Notes under the pieces: model-generated
Database searches by the model: none
What the model was told of the DNA's origin: nothing
The model's input: the letters and a program-made list of their open reading frames with translations, nothing else
Position numbers and translations under genes: made by a program
DNA from: an uncultured Lactobacillus sp.
GTDB taxonomy: Bacteria > Bacillota > Bacilli > Lactobacillales > Lactobacillaceae
Direction: 5' to 3'
Length of the DNA stretch: 64,000 bases
Assembly: GCA_948500755.1 (NCBI GenBank)
Contig: CAOOYH010000003.1
Location: 48,959-112,958, forward strand
In this document: positions 1-8,244 of the stretch, piece after piece
How positions within the stretch are numbered: position 1 is the first letter of the stretch
How the letters are laid out: each line of letters starts with the position of its first letter

Positions 1-182
1 AAGACAAAGACAAATTGAGTAGTTTTAAAAGCAATTACCAAAGCACCTTTCAAAAAAGTTGAATTGGTGGCAATCGACATAAACATGTAAAAGATTGCAC
101 TTGCAAAGGTCAATCCTGAAAACAGAATCAAGTAGTCTTTGAACCGACTCTTAATTCCAGTTAATGATAATTTCCAAAGCAT
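1..182 (-). CDS. ABC transporter permease, FtsX/BceB-like (N-terminus only)
   Basis: The reading frame opens at 182 with MLWKLSLTGIKSRFKDYLI and runs off the left edge, so only about 60 residues are visible. A basic N-terminal stretch followed by a hydrophobic helix (FSGLTFASAIFYMFM) is how large FtsX-type permeases of the BceB/VraG family begin. It starts 18 bases after the stop of the upstream ATPase on the same strand, which is the usual ATPase-permease order of antimicrobial-peptide exporters. The family call rests on this N-terminus and its partner; substrate cannot be judged. Confidence 0.75.
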   Translation of the reverse strand, partial: MLWKLSLTGIKSRFKDYLILFSGLTFASAIFYMFMSIATNSTFLKGALVIAFKTTQFVFV

Positions 183-199
183 GGTCGATTTCCTTTCTA

Positions 200-946
200 T
201 TAACGTCTACCTAATTCAGCAATAATTTCTTGATAAAATTCTTCTCGACTCTTATCGTCCTTCTTTAGTTCCTTACCGATTTTTCCGTCTTTAATGAATA
301 AAATTCTTTGAGCGTATGAAGCAGAATAAGGATCGTGAGTTACCATTAAAATTGAAACTTGATCATTTTTATTCAAATCATCCATAGTATTCAATAGTTC
401 AGTAGCAGACTTAGAATCAAGTGCTCCAGTTGGCTCATCCCCAAATAAAATAGATGGATTATGCACTAAAGCTCTGGCTGAAGCAATACGTTGCTTTTGT
501 CCACCGGAAACTTCAGCAGGATATTTATCTAAGATTTGAGTGATGTTAAGTCTTGAGGCAATTGCTTCAACTTGGTTGTTAATCTCCCGTGCTTTAACAT
601 TTTGAAGAGATAGTGGCAGTGCGATATTTTCACGATTAGTTAAATTATCAAGCAAATTGAAATCTTGGAAGATAAATCCAATTTCTTTACCACGAAAATC
701 AGCCATTTGATTCTTCTTTAGCGTGGTAATGTCCTTTCCATTAATTACAACGTTACCTGAAGTTGGCTTATCAAGAGTGGATAAAATATTTAGTAAAGTA
801 GTTTTACCAGAACCAGAAGCTCCCATGATTCCCACAAACTCACCACGATTCAATTCGAAGTTGATACCTTTCAAAGCTTGGTATTGCTTTTCACCTTTTT
901 TACCATAAGTCTTAGTAAGTTGATTTACTTTAAGTATTGCGTTCAT
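200..946 (-). CDS. ABC transporter ATP-binding protein, BceA/MacB-type
   Basis: This is a complete ABC ATPase that would energise the permease starting at 182. Visible motifs are Walker A GASGSGKT near residues 42-49, the Q-loop FIFQDFNLLDNLT, the signature VSGGQKQR, Walker B ILFGDEPTGALD and the H-loop VTHD. The FNLLDNLTNRENI stretch is typical of the BceA/LolD/MacB subfamily, which exports or senses antimicrobial peptides. I chose the Met at 946 because AAAGGTGA sits five bases upstream; the Met at 964 has no Shine-Dalgarno sequence. No histidine kinase or regulator lies in view, so a Bce-type sensing role is inference. Confidence 0.9.
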   Translation of the reverse strand: MNAILKVNQLTKTYGKKGEKQYQALKGINFELNRGEFVGIMGASGSGKTTLLNILSTLDKPTSGNVVINGKDITTLKKNQMADFRGKEIGFIFQDFNLLDNLTNRENIALPLSLQNVKAREINNQVEAIASRLNITQILDKYPAEVSGGQKQRIASARALVHNPSILFGDEPTGALDSKSATELLNTMDDLNKNDQVSILMVTHDPYSASYAQRILFIKDGKIGKELKKDDKSREEFYQEIIAELGRR

Positions 947-977
947 GATAGTCACCTTTTTCATTCTTTTGTTTCGC

Positions 978-1023
978 TGTATTATTTATATAATACACTA
1001 ATATGATTTTAGAGAGATGTCAA
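978..1023 (-). promoter_or_regulatory. Promoter with palindromic operator upstream of ABC transporter
   Basis: On the minus strand a perfect -35 TTGACA (1023-1018) is followed 17 bases later by a weak -10 TAGTGT (1000-995). A perfect 20-base palindrome, TGTATTAT-TTAT-ATAATACA, occupies 978-997 and so covers the -10 edge and the likely start point. This is where TetR- or PadR-like repressors usually bind. No regulator gene is in view, so the binding protein is unknown. Confidence 0.55.
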
Positions 1024-1087
1024 TTACTTTTTTTGCATAAACAGCAAAATTTCGCTAGGATAAGAAACAGAAATGAGGAAATAAGCC

Positions 1088-1705
1088 ATGGCACAACTAA
1101 ATTTTGCTTTTTTAAAAAGTAGTTCACTCTTTAGCAATCAGTACAAAACTGCAAATAAAATTTTGAAACTGTATGAGATTGAAGATTATCGAGATGTAAT
1201 GGTTAACAGTCGTCTTCTACTGGAAGCCATCGTCAAAAAAATTTTTACTATTGAAAATTTAGATCGTTATTACCCGGTCCATACCGGTAATCGTCGAACT
1301 TTGAGAAGTGACACTTTTTATTTACAATCAGAACTTCATTATCCAACTAGCATCATTAATTTGTTTAATGAAGTGCGCAAGTTTGGTAATGATGCGGTTC
1401 ACGATGAAGATTATTCCATTTCAAAAGGCCAAGCTTGGCGCTGTATTTGCGATATCAATGATATTTTCGTCTTTTTATTAAATACCTATAAAGAGCAAAA
1501 ATTGTACTATATGCGACCTGATATTGCTATGGATGCGGCTACTCACGCCCGTGATTCTTTCAAGAAAAGAACTATTAAACATCCCATAAAAAAGACCATT
1601 ACTAGTAAATCTAAAAATCCAGAAGTTAAGCTTGCAAAGCAATACTTAAAACAAAAGAAAAAGAGTAAATTTTCAACTCGCTTACGAAAATTTCTCAAAA
1701 AATAA
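1088..1705 (+). CDS. DUF4145-like protein with basic tail
   Basis: A 205-residue soluble protein. Residues about 35-135 are helical and contain a conserved-looking pattern: SRLLLEAIVKKIF, then RKFGNDAVHDEDYS. An LE-I-K helix followed by R-x-x-GN-x-A-H is the hallmark of DUF4145-type domains, found alone or at the N-terminus of restriction HsdR subunits. The last 50 residues are strongly basic (many Lys) and could bind nucleic acid. A GAGGA ribosome binding site lies upstream. It is monocistronic and convergent with the next gene. Molecular function is not known. Confidence 0.55.
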   Translation: MAQLNFAFLKSSSLFSNQYKTANKILKLYEIEDYRDVMVNSRLLLEAIVKKIFTIENLDRYYPVHTGNRRTLRSDTFYLQSELHYPTSIINLFNEVRKFGNDAVHDEDYSISKGQAWRCICDINDIFVFLLNTYKEQKLYYMRPDIAMDAATHARDSFKKRTIKHPIKKTITSKSKNPEVKLAKQYLKQKKKSKFSTRLRKFLKK

Positions 1706-1728
1706 AAAGACCTATTCAGGTCTTTTTT
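1704..1728. terminator. Bidirectional rho-independent terminator
   Basis: AAAAAGACCT and AGGTCTTTTT form a 10-bp stem with loop ATTC. It overlaps the stop codons of both convergent genes, so it probably ends both transcripts. Confidence 0.8.
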
Positions 1729-3004
1729 CTAACTTTTCAATTGTTTGCTGATTGTTGATATTCTTAAAAATAGCTGTCGTAAATTCAGATTTTATTCGAT
1801 GCTTTTTCTTATCTTTCTTAAAGCTATAATAAGCTTCAAACTTAACTAAACTGCAATTCTTGCCCATCGGCAAAATTGACTTAATCTTAACTTTATCTAC
1901 CATTTTTTTAGCATCAACTTTTTTAACCGTCTTTTTTATTTCTTTATGAAGCTCTTTATAAGATTTATTTTCTTTTCCCTTAGTAAATTGTTTAGGATTA
2001 GCCTTCAAAAAATTATTAGCTAAAATTTGAGCAGCTGTTTCATCAGCAATTAATCCTGGCCAAATCGGGTTAACAATATAGTCTCCTTCAGCATCTTGAT
2101 AAACATCCTTATTTTGATTACCAACATATTGAGAAACATTGTCATAATCACTAATTCCATCTTCACTATTAGCGAATTTTTGACTAATTGTTTGGGGAAA
2201 ATCGGTTACTTTTTCAGATTTTATAGTTTTGCCCTTGTATTCAGTTTTAACATAAAGCTCCATACTTTTCGCAATTGGATAATTTTTAAACATATATTGT
2301 CCTGTCTTACTCAACCTTGCAACTTTATGATCGTTTATATAAATTTCCCCATTAGGAACACTTCTTACCTGAAAAGTTGCAGTGCGAATATTCATGTTAA
2401 TGTTTTTACTAGACCAAATATTAACTACGGAGTTTGCGCGTAACTTACGCCCAGCAACTTTTGTATTTACAATAATATGGTATCGCCCGGGAAATACTAA
2501 GCCCAAATCTTGGTAATAATTTTGACCTCCGCCTTCCAGAGTACCCATATTATTCCCATTTACTACTAAATAAGAATTGGGATGATTGGTTTCAACTTGC
2601 GGACGATAAACTTGAACTCGAAGTTGGTACTTAGGGAAGAATAAAAAATGAGTACCTGATTCAACTAAACTAATTTCATTACTTCCTTTTCCTTCGCGTA
2701 AATTACTGGTTAATTTATTGAGGGCATTCTTATTTTCGGCAAAATAATTTTGGAGTGGCTTCAATTTACTCTCATTTACATCAATATCAGGATTAGTAGG
2801 CATGACATAGCTTGATAAATCCTTTTTTGGATCAGAAATCCCGTCAATGATCCTATCTATTTGGCGATTGCGAGCATAATAATAACTTCCCCAGGCATAA
2901 AAGATACCAAGAAGAATAATGATAGAGAGTGTAGTAATAATCAAAATCTTATGTTTTTTAGACCAAGAGGTCTTTTTGTTTTTTAGAATTTTTTTGTTAC
3001 TCAT
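1712..3004 (-). CDS. TcaA-like membrane-anchored protein
   Basis: 430 residues: a basic cytoplasmic start, one transmembrane helix (about 20-42) and a long extracellular part. The outside part has two beta-rich segments (VYRPQVETNHPNSYLVVNG and FQVRSVPNGEIYINDHKV) that resemble the PEGA/TcaA-type repeats of staphylococcal TcaA and Bacillus YvbJ, then an NTF2-like C-terminus. Those relatives normally start with a zinc ribbon; none is present here. TcaA proteins are linked to envelope stress and glycopeptide response. The assignment is by fold pattern only. Confidence 0.4.
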   Translation of the reverse strand: MSNKKILKNKKTSWSKKHKILIITTLSIIILLGIFYAWGSYYYARNRQIDRIIDGISDPKKDLSSYVMPTNPDIDVNESKLKPLQNYFAENKNALNKLTSNLREGKGSNEISLVESGTHFLFFPKYQLRVQVYRPQVETNHPNSYLVVNGNNMGTLEGGGQNYYQDLGLVFPGRYHIIVNTKVAGRKLRANSVVNIWSSKNINMNIRTATFQVRSVPNGEIYINDHKVARLSKTGQYMFKNYPIAKSMELYVKTEYKGKTIKSEKVTDFPQTISQKFANSEDGISDYDNVSQYVGNQNKDVYQDAEGDYIVNPIWPGLIADETAAQILANNFLKANPKQFTKGKENKSYKELHKEIKKTVKKVDAKKMVDKVKIKSILPMGKNCSLVKFEAYYSFKKDKKKHRIKSEFTTAIFKNINNQQTIEKLEKRPE

Positions 3005-3074
3005 ACAATTTACCTTTTCTCTAAGTCTGTCTTTTTCTTTAGCCTAACAATTATTCCAAAAATTTCAACTTATA

Positions 3075-3109
3075 AGCAAAAAAGCCTGCATCCCTGCAAG
3101 CTTTTTGCT
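3075..3109 (-). terminator. Rho-independent terminator
   Basis: Inverted repeat AGCAAAAAAGCCTGCA / TGCAAGCTTTTTGCT with a short loop, directly at the stop of the nuclease gene. Confidence 0.7.
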
Positions 3110-3950
3110 ATCTTTGACTAGTACCATCAGCGTAATTTAGTTTTACACCATCAGCCACATTAAAGATATAAACATTGAAATGAACACTATTTGAATTAGT
3201 AGATTGCCCTTCCATCTCTACTCCGCGGGCCAAAAGTTCTTGACCTCTAAAAATTGGAGTTACACGGTAGCGCACATAATTATGCGGACTTTCTTTCAAA
3301 TAATTTGCAACTTGATCTTCATAACGCAACATATCAGGATCATTAAGTTGACGCGTTCCCGTCATCAAATTCTTCAAGTTATTATTTTGACCAGTTAATT
3401 GATATCCGATCAAATGGCAACGATTATAAAGCCATCCGCCAGCTACACGTTTATTATGCCAACCAGTTGGATTAACGTGCAGTGGTTCTCGCTGAGCTTT
3501 AGGCATCAACTTCTGATTAAGAAGAGCATTCGCTGCAGTAACACGATTTTTATTATCTAGTTCGCCGTAGCGCTGCCATGCTCCTTGGTTTGTACTTAAA
3601 TCTGATTTACTAAAGCTCGGTTCATTATTGTTAACAGTAATGATGTCTTTACCAGAATAGTTCAAGCTAGCCAATTTAGCTGCACTAACTGATTCAACTG
3701 TGTGAGCACCACTATATTTCTTTAGTTGCTTTTGTAATTTAGCAATCTTTTTATCTAAAGCAGCAATTTGCTTTTCAGTAGCTCTATTTTTCTTTTCAAT
3801 TTTTTCGGCTTTATTTTGATCACTACGATCATAACGATACTTGGTGACAATTTTATCCTTAGCAAAAGCAACAAACTGGGAATTTTGAACTCCAACTAAA
3901 GAAACTGCAACAAGCACACCAGAAAGTAGACCAATAATTTTCTTTTTCAT
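3108..3950 (-). CDS. Secreted DNA/RNA non-specific endonuclease
   Basis: 280 residues with an N-terminal signal peptide (MKKKIIGLLSGVLVAVSLVG), a lysine-rich coiled coil at about 45-79, and a beta-beta-alpha metal nuclease domain at about 110-270. The catalytic motif reads NRCHLIGYQLTG (His at about 179), followed by NNNLKNLMTGTRQLN, which supplies the metal-binding Asn. This is the EndA/Spd-type family that degrades extracellular DNA. The start ATG overlaps the stop of the upstream gene as TAATG, so translation is coupled. Likely roles are nucleotide scavenging or removal of extracellular DNA (inference). Confidence 0.85.
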   Translation of the reverse strand: MKKKIIGLLSGVLVAVSLVGVQNSQFVAFAKDKIVTKYRYDRSDQNKAEKIEKKNRATEKQIAALDKKIAKLQKQLKKYSGAHTVESVSAAKLASLNYSGKDIITVNNNEPSFSKSDLSTNQGAWQRYGELDNKNRVTAANALLNQKLMPKAQREPLHVNPTGWHNKRVAGGWLYNRCHLIGYQLTGQNNNLKNLMTGTRQLNDPDMLRYEDQVANYLKESPHNYVRYRVTPIFRGQELLARGVEMEGQSTNSNSVHFNVYIFNVADGVKLNYADGTSQR

Positions 3951-4642
3951 TATCTCATTGCCTTTCGATATCCCTGATTAATTGCATCTCGCTCAGAATC
4001 AAAGTAAACAGCATTTGCGGAATTCATATGGTAACCTGCTTGCCCTGGAACATGATATATGTGAGAACGACTATTACCAATGATCTTTCCTGATTCACCC
4101 GTATATAAATCTCCTTCATGAGAATTACTGTGGTGAGTTTCAGAGTGAGAATCAGAAGTTGAAGAATCTTCCTCTGCTGGCTTTTGTGCTTCTTTTGCAG
4201 CTCTTCTAGCTGCGGCTTGTGCTTTCTCTTCCTTAGCGGCAGCGGCTTTTTGTTGCGCCTTTTGTTCAGCTTCTTGTTTTTCTTTGGCTGCTTGAGCACG
4301 GCTTAGTTCTTTTTCTAATTTCTCGTATTCAGCTTCTTTAGTAGATTTTTCTTTATTTAAAATTTTTTCTTTAGCTTTAGCTTCAGCCAAGCGAGTAGTT
4401 CCAACCTTTTTCACTACATAGTGAACTTTAGGTGAGGCATGACTATCCGCCTCATCCTCATCACTAGCTTGACTTCCAATCGCAAAAACCAAAAAGAAAA
4501 AGGCGATGACCACACTTAAGATACTTGACCAGACACCACCATTTTTGCCTTTAAAAACGTATCTTTTCAGTAGATAGTGTGGCAGTAAATAATACCAAAA
4601 TAGGATCCATAAAATAACTTGGCCCACTTTTTTCCAGTTCAT
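3950..4642 (-). CDS. Membrane protein with coiled coil and C-terminal 'GNSRSHIYHV' domain
   Basis: About 230 residues: two hydrophobic helices in the first 55 residues, an Ala/Lys/Glu/Gln-rich coiled coil at about 85-150, a Ser/His-rich linker, and a C-terminal module of about 40 residues beginning IIGNSRSHIYHVPGQAGYH. The module resembles the small domain often found with secreted DNA-entry-type nucleases, itself related to the Ada metal-binding fold but without the cysteines. Start at ATG 4642 fits AGGA seven bases upstream. Its stop overlaps the nuclease start, so the two products probably act together. Confidence 0.6.
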   Translation of the reverse strand: MNWKKVGQVILWILFWYYLLPHYLLKRYVFKGKNGGVWSSILSVVIAFFFLVFAIGSQASDEDEADSHASPKVHYVVKKVGTTRLAEAKAKEKILNKEKSTKEAEYEKLEKELSRAQAAKEKQEAEQKAQQKAAAAKEEKAQAAARRAAKEAQKPAEEDSSTSDSHSETHHSNSHEGDLYTGESGKIIGNSRSHIYHVPGQAGYHMNSANAVYFDSERDAINQGYRKAMR

Positions 4643-4660
4643 AATCAAATCCTATTCTAT

Positions 4661-4987
4661 TTATCTATAAGACTTACGATAGCCAGCTGCGCGGGCTGCG
4701 GCTTCACTTCTAAAATAAACTGCATTTCCCCGATTCATCCGATAAGCATGTTGGCGATAAACATGATAAATATGGGAACGACGATTTCCAATAATTACTG
4801 GTCGAGTAGAAGTATAAATCTTTGTCCGATCTAAAACTCGGCGTCTTCTTCTCCTTCTATAGCGGCGGCGAGCAGCTTGAACAGTATGCGCTGTGGGATT
4901 GATATTAGCCACTTCTGTAGCTGTTTCTACTCCCACTAACATTGCAAGCCCAATGGCTAAAATTTGCATGAATTTCTTTATTTTCAT
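4661..4987 (-). CDS. Small secreted Arg-rich protein with 'GNRRSHIYHV' domain
   Basis: 108 residues. A signal peptide (hydrophobic stretch to about residue 25) is followed by a very basic segment with a run of seven arginines near residues 45-51, then the same module seen at the end of the neighbouring gene (IIGNRRSHIYHV...YFRSEAAARAAGYRKSYR). The start at ATG 4987 follows GGAGG by eight bases. The Arg-rich linker could hold DNA or anionic cell-wall polymer (inference). It is 18 bases upstream of the membrane paralogue and likely shares its transcript. Confidence 0.6.
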   Translation of the reverse strand: MKIKKFMQILAIGLAMLVGVETATEVANINPTAHTVQAARRRYRRRRRRRVLDRTKIYTSTRPVIIGNRRSHIYHVYRQHAYRMNRGNAVYFRSEAAARAAGYRKSYR

Positions 4988-5060
4988 CAATAATTCCTCC
5001 AGAATAGTAGATTTTACCTTTTTAGTTTACTACTTCTTTGGAAAATTGACGCAAAAAAAT

Positions 5061-5085
5061 AAAGCTTGCATTATCTGCAAACTTT
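5061..5085 (-). terminator. Probable terminator of the NERD gene
   Basis: AAAGCTTGCA / TGCAAACTTT around a five-base loop, followed on the minus strand by a T-rich run. Confidence 0.55.
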
Positions 5086-7261
5086 AAAACATTGTGCCGA
5101 CTAAAGTACTGATCACCACAGCCACTGCAATTGGAACTACAGCATCAAGATTTGTCTCTTCAATATGCTGTAAAGTTTTAATGCGATCACTATAACCCAC
5201 CACAGCTTGATCAACGACTTTTTCAATTTTATCTAGCAAATCATTTTGTTGATGAACAACTTGGCTTAATTCATCTACTATATCCTTTACTTTTCCAGTG
5301 AGTTGCTTTTCTTCATCAGGAATATGATCAGTGAAATAAGGTAAAATTGCATGTAAAGATTCATAAGTTTGATATTCTCTTTCAAATTCAATCAATTTTT
5401 CAACTAATTCACTTAAATCCGAAATAATCTTTTGAAGATCCGCAATCCCCTTCAACTGATTCCAAATTTGTCCCCTATATTCTTGCCCTTTTAAATCATT
5501 AAGATATGGGAAGAAATCATACCCCAATTGTTCTTTATCTACCAATCGAGCATTTGGTTCAAGCGCAGCAGCCACCATCTTCCGAGCATCGGCATCCAAA
5601 TTAATCCCAGATGTATTACGGTGAATAACATGCTCAATTTCACTAGGATTAATAATCAAACTACGATCATATTCTCGATAAAAGTTTGGATTATCAATTA
5701 AGAAATCTTGTTTTTGTGGATTATCACGATTTACAATCACAATTAAACTGCGGATAGCATCTTTATTTAAAATTTGTTCAACTGCATTTGAAGCAAAAAA
5801 TCCCCGACTTGCAATTTTTAATTGATTATAAATAGCATCTTTATGGAGAGTGATTTGCTTTCTAATCGCTGCCTTATCGAGTTCGTTTTTAGCTCGATAA
5901 ATTCGACCATCTTCAATATTGCGAGCCTTAGTTTCAATGATAAAAATTCCCGCTGGGGTGATAGCAAGATGGTCAATTTTAGTAGTGACTCCTTCTCCAA
6001 GCGGTAAAATCAAATTATTAATGATATAAACATCATCTGATTTTTCCAACTGCTTTACAACTTCAGCTTGAGCAGCATTTAAAGCCAAAATATCACTAAG
6101 GTGACTCCAAATTTTCTTTTTAGATTCTCCACCAAACACCTCTACCGGTCTCAAGAACCAACTTAGGTCAGTGAGTGACTTATATACACTATAATTATTT
6201 TGTTTTAAGGCTTCTACTTTAGAATAAAGTTTCTCTACTTCTTGGTCATAGTCAGAATAGAGCTCATTTATCGTGCTAATTCCTTCTAAATTCTTATCAG
6301 TTAAGTCATGATCAAGTTGCTCAGCAGGATTTTCTTCTTTTCCTTCTTTCATCCGACCAATGTATTCCGCTTCCTTAAGAGATTCAGCTGCTTGATCGTC
6401 TGAAATTTTCTTATATTCAAACCAATTATAAGTACAAGTAGGAGTATTTTTCTTGATCTTATCAATTTCCTTAACTTTAGCCGCAATCTCACCTACATAT
6501 TGATCTTTGATTGCACCAATTTTATCGGTCACATTGTACAAATCATCATATTTTTTCAATGATAAGACAGTTCCACTTTCTCCGTGGAATTCGCGCTTTT
6601 TGATATTGCCATCTTCATAAATGGTCAACAAATAACCCGCTCTACTGATAGAAAACTCCCGAACTTGTTCAATTTTTCCATCAAGAGAGTAGACAATTTG
6701 ATAATGGCGAAAACCGTTTTTATCAAAAATATCCCGAATGAGCAAGTCACCATATTTTGATCTTAAGACGTGATATGCTTGATCACTATCTCCATCTTTA
6801 TCAAAAATTTCATCAATTTTATCTAGTAAATCGACACGCTTATTTTCTAAATCAAGATATTTAGGATTAAAGTTTCCTTTAGTCTTTTCGATTTTTCCTT
6901 GAATTTGTAAAAGCTCGCTATAGTTCTTTTCCACACGACTTCTACGCCAAAAATCGTAGCCTAAATATTCTACCGCTAAAATCGCAATACTAATTACTAA
7001 AACCAGCCAAAATCTGCTTCTTCCAAAATGAAGAACAGCAGAAATAATCCCCATAATAATCAGCAAAATAATTAATGGTACCCAAAAATTAGGTCTCTTA
7101 GCTTGGATCTTTTTAATTTCATTATCCAAGATTGAAGAGATCTTTCCATTAATTTGTTGGTATTTTTCTGATTCGGCAATTTTTTTATCTCCACTCATCT
7201 CTTTTTGAACGGCGATAATCTGCTGATCCAAATCTTTATTTACAGTCACTGTGTTGCTCAC
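5084..7261 (-). CDS. NERD-domain membrane protein
   Basis: 725 residues. Two transmembrane helices lie at about 60-105, followed by a region with repeated-looking beta strands (YDLLIRDIFDKNGFRHYQIV) and a NERD (nuclease-related) domain at about 400-520 marked by IDHLAITPAGIFIIETKAR. NERD domains share the PD-(D/E)XK-like core (D...E-x-K) and are thought to process nucleic acid. The final 150 residues are helical with a hydrophobic C-terminus. The start is GTG with GGGGAA very close upstream, so the true start may be slightly inside. No in-frame ATG precedes it. The role is unknown. Confidence 0.7.
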   Translation of the reverse strand: MSNTVTVNKDLDQQIIAVQKEMSGDKKIAESEKYQQINGKISSILDNEIKKIQAKRPNFWVPLIILLIIMGIISAVLHFGRSRFWLVLVISIAILAVEYLGYDFWRRSRVEKNYSELLQIQGKIEKTKGNFNPKYLDLENKRVDLLDKIDEIFDKDGDSDQAYHVLRSKYGDLLIRDIFDKNGFRHYQIVYSLDGKIEQVREFSISRAGYLLTIYEDGNIKKREFHGESGTVLSLKKYDDLYNVTDKIGAIKDQYVGEIAAKVKEIDKIKKNTPTCTYNWFEYKKISDDQAAESLKEAEYIGRMKEGKEENPAEQLDHDLTDKNLEGISTINELYSDYDQEVEKLYSKVEALKQNNYSVYKSLTDLSWFLRPVEVFGGESKKKIWSHLSDILALNAAQAEVVKQLEKSDDVYIINNLILPLGEGVTTKIDHLAITPAGIFIIETKARNIEDGRIYRAKNELDKAAIRKQITLHKDAIYNQLKIASRGFFASNAVEQILNKDAIRSLIVIVNRDNPQKQDFLIDNPNFYREYDRSLIINPSEIEHVIHRNTSGINLDADARKMVAAALEPNARLVDKEQLGYDFFPYLNDLKGQEYRGQIWNQLKGIADLQKIISDLSELVEKLIEFEREYQTYESLHAILPYFTDHIPDEEKQLTGKVKDIVDELSQVVHQQNDLLDKIEKVVDQAVVGYSDRIKTLQHIEETNLDAVVPIAVAVVISTLVGTMF

Positions 7262-7369
7262 TTCCCCGGTTTGTTCTGCTTAATTGCAACTCAAACATCT
7301 TTCATCGATCTAATTACTACACTAAAAATATTGTACTTGATTATTAATATCATGACAATTGCGTGAAAG

Positions 7370-8107
7370 CTATTGCCACCATCTTTTCCAAAAGGTACTT
7401 GGTAAAAAAATACTGATTATAATTAGCACAATTCCGCCAATTATTCCGAAAATCTTCAGCACCATAATTATCCGTTCAAAGATTGGCAATCCAAATGGTG
7501 CGGTAATTGCCTTATTATAGTAGTATTGACTCACCAAATTATAAAATTGCACACTACTATACCCAAATCGACCAAAATAATCGTCTAAATTAGTACTATT
7601 TTTACTATGAACTAAATCATTTAAAGAATACAAAGTACGATTGTTATAGCTAGTTGCATCAGGCTTTAGGTGATATTTATGCATCAAATTAGCCGTATAA
7701 ATTGCTGCATTATCCATACTTTTAGCAAAATCTGGAGCATTATCTTCTTCTCCTACCCCCACTTGAATATAACGGGTATTGATTTTACTATGAGAATCAG
7801 TAGCACTTTTGCTTGGTAAATGCATTTGAATAACACCGTCTTTACTTACATAGGCATGAACGGTGTCAGTTCTTTTAATCGTTTGACTGATTACCACCCC
7901 TTCAGGATGATTATGTCGATACTTAATTGGAGCATCTCCTGCAATCTTAACTTTTGTAATCAGTAAATGATGTTCGTTATTTGAATTGATGTATGTATTA
8001 ATGTTAGGAATTTCGGGGAAAAACAAGCCACAAAAGATGACAATCACTAATAACCCTAGCCAAATGAGACTAAAGCTTCTCCGCCTATTTTCTCTACGTT
8101 CTCTCAT
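7370..8107 (-). CDS. Two-TM extracellular protein, weakly amidase-like
   Basis: 245 residues: basic N-terminus, a transmembrane helix at about 14-33, an outside domain, and a second helix near 210-235 with a basic end. The outside part contains IQVGVGEEDNAPDFAKSMDNAAIYTANLMHKYHL, which is reminiscent of the helix region of N-acetylmuramoyl-L-alanine amidases, but I see no full zinc-binding set. It may be a degenerate amidase fold or something unrelated. It is monocistronic. Confidence 0.35.
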   Translation of the reverse strand: MRERRENRRRSFSLIWLGLLVIVIFCGLFFPEIPNINTYINSNNEHHLLITKVKIAGDAPIKYRHNHPEGVVISQTIKRTDTVHAYVSKDGVIQMHLPSKSATDSHSKINTRYIQVGVGEEDNAPDFAKSMDNAAIYTANLMHKYHLKPDATSYNNRTLYSLNDLVHSKNSTNLDDYFGRFGYSSVQFYNLVSQYYYNKAITAPFGLPIFERIIMVLKIFGIIGGIVLIIISIFLPSTFWKRWWQ

Positions 8108-8244
8108 CTCTAAACAGTCTTCCTAAATATCAGTAAGTTGCTAGCTACCATAATCGCACATTTTTAACCACGAGTATAGTAGTTTTTTATTTTTATGAAC
8201 AAATATTAATCTCTCTGTTATGTTTATCTGATTCACAAATCCAT

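Noticed and set aside
4024..4299. Lys/Gln-rich ORF inside the coiled-coil membrane protein
   Set aside because: It is the frame-shifted shadow of the Ala/Lys/Glu-rich coiled coil.
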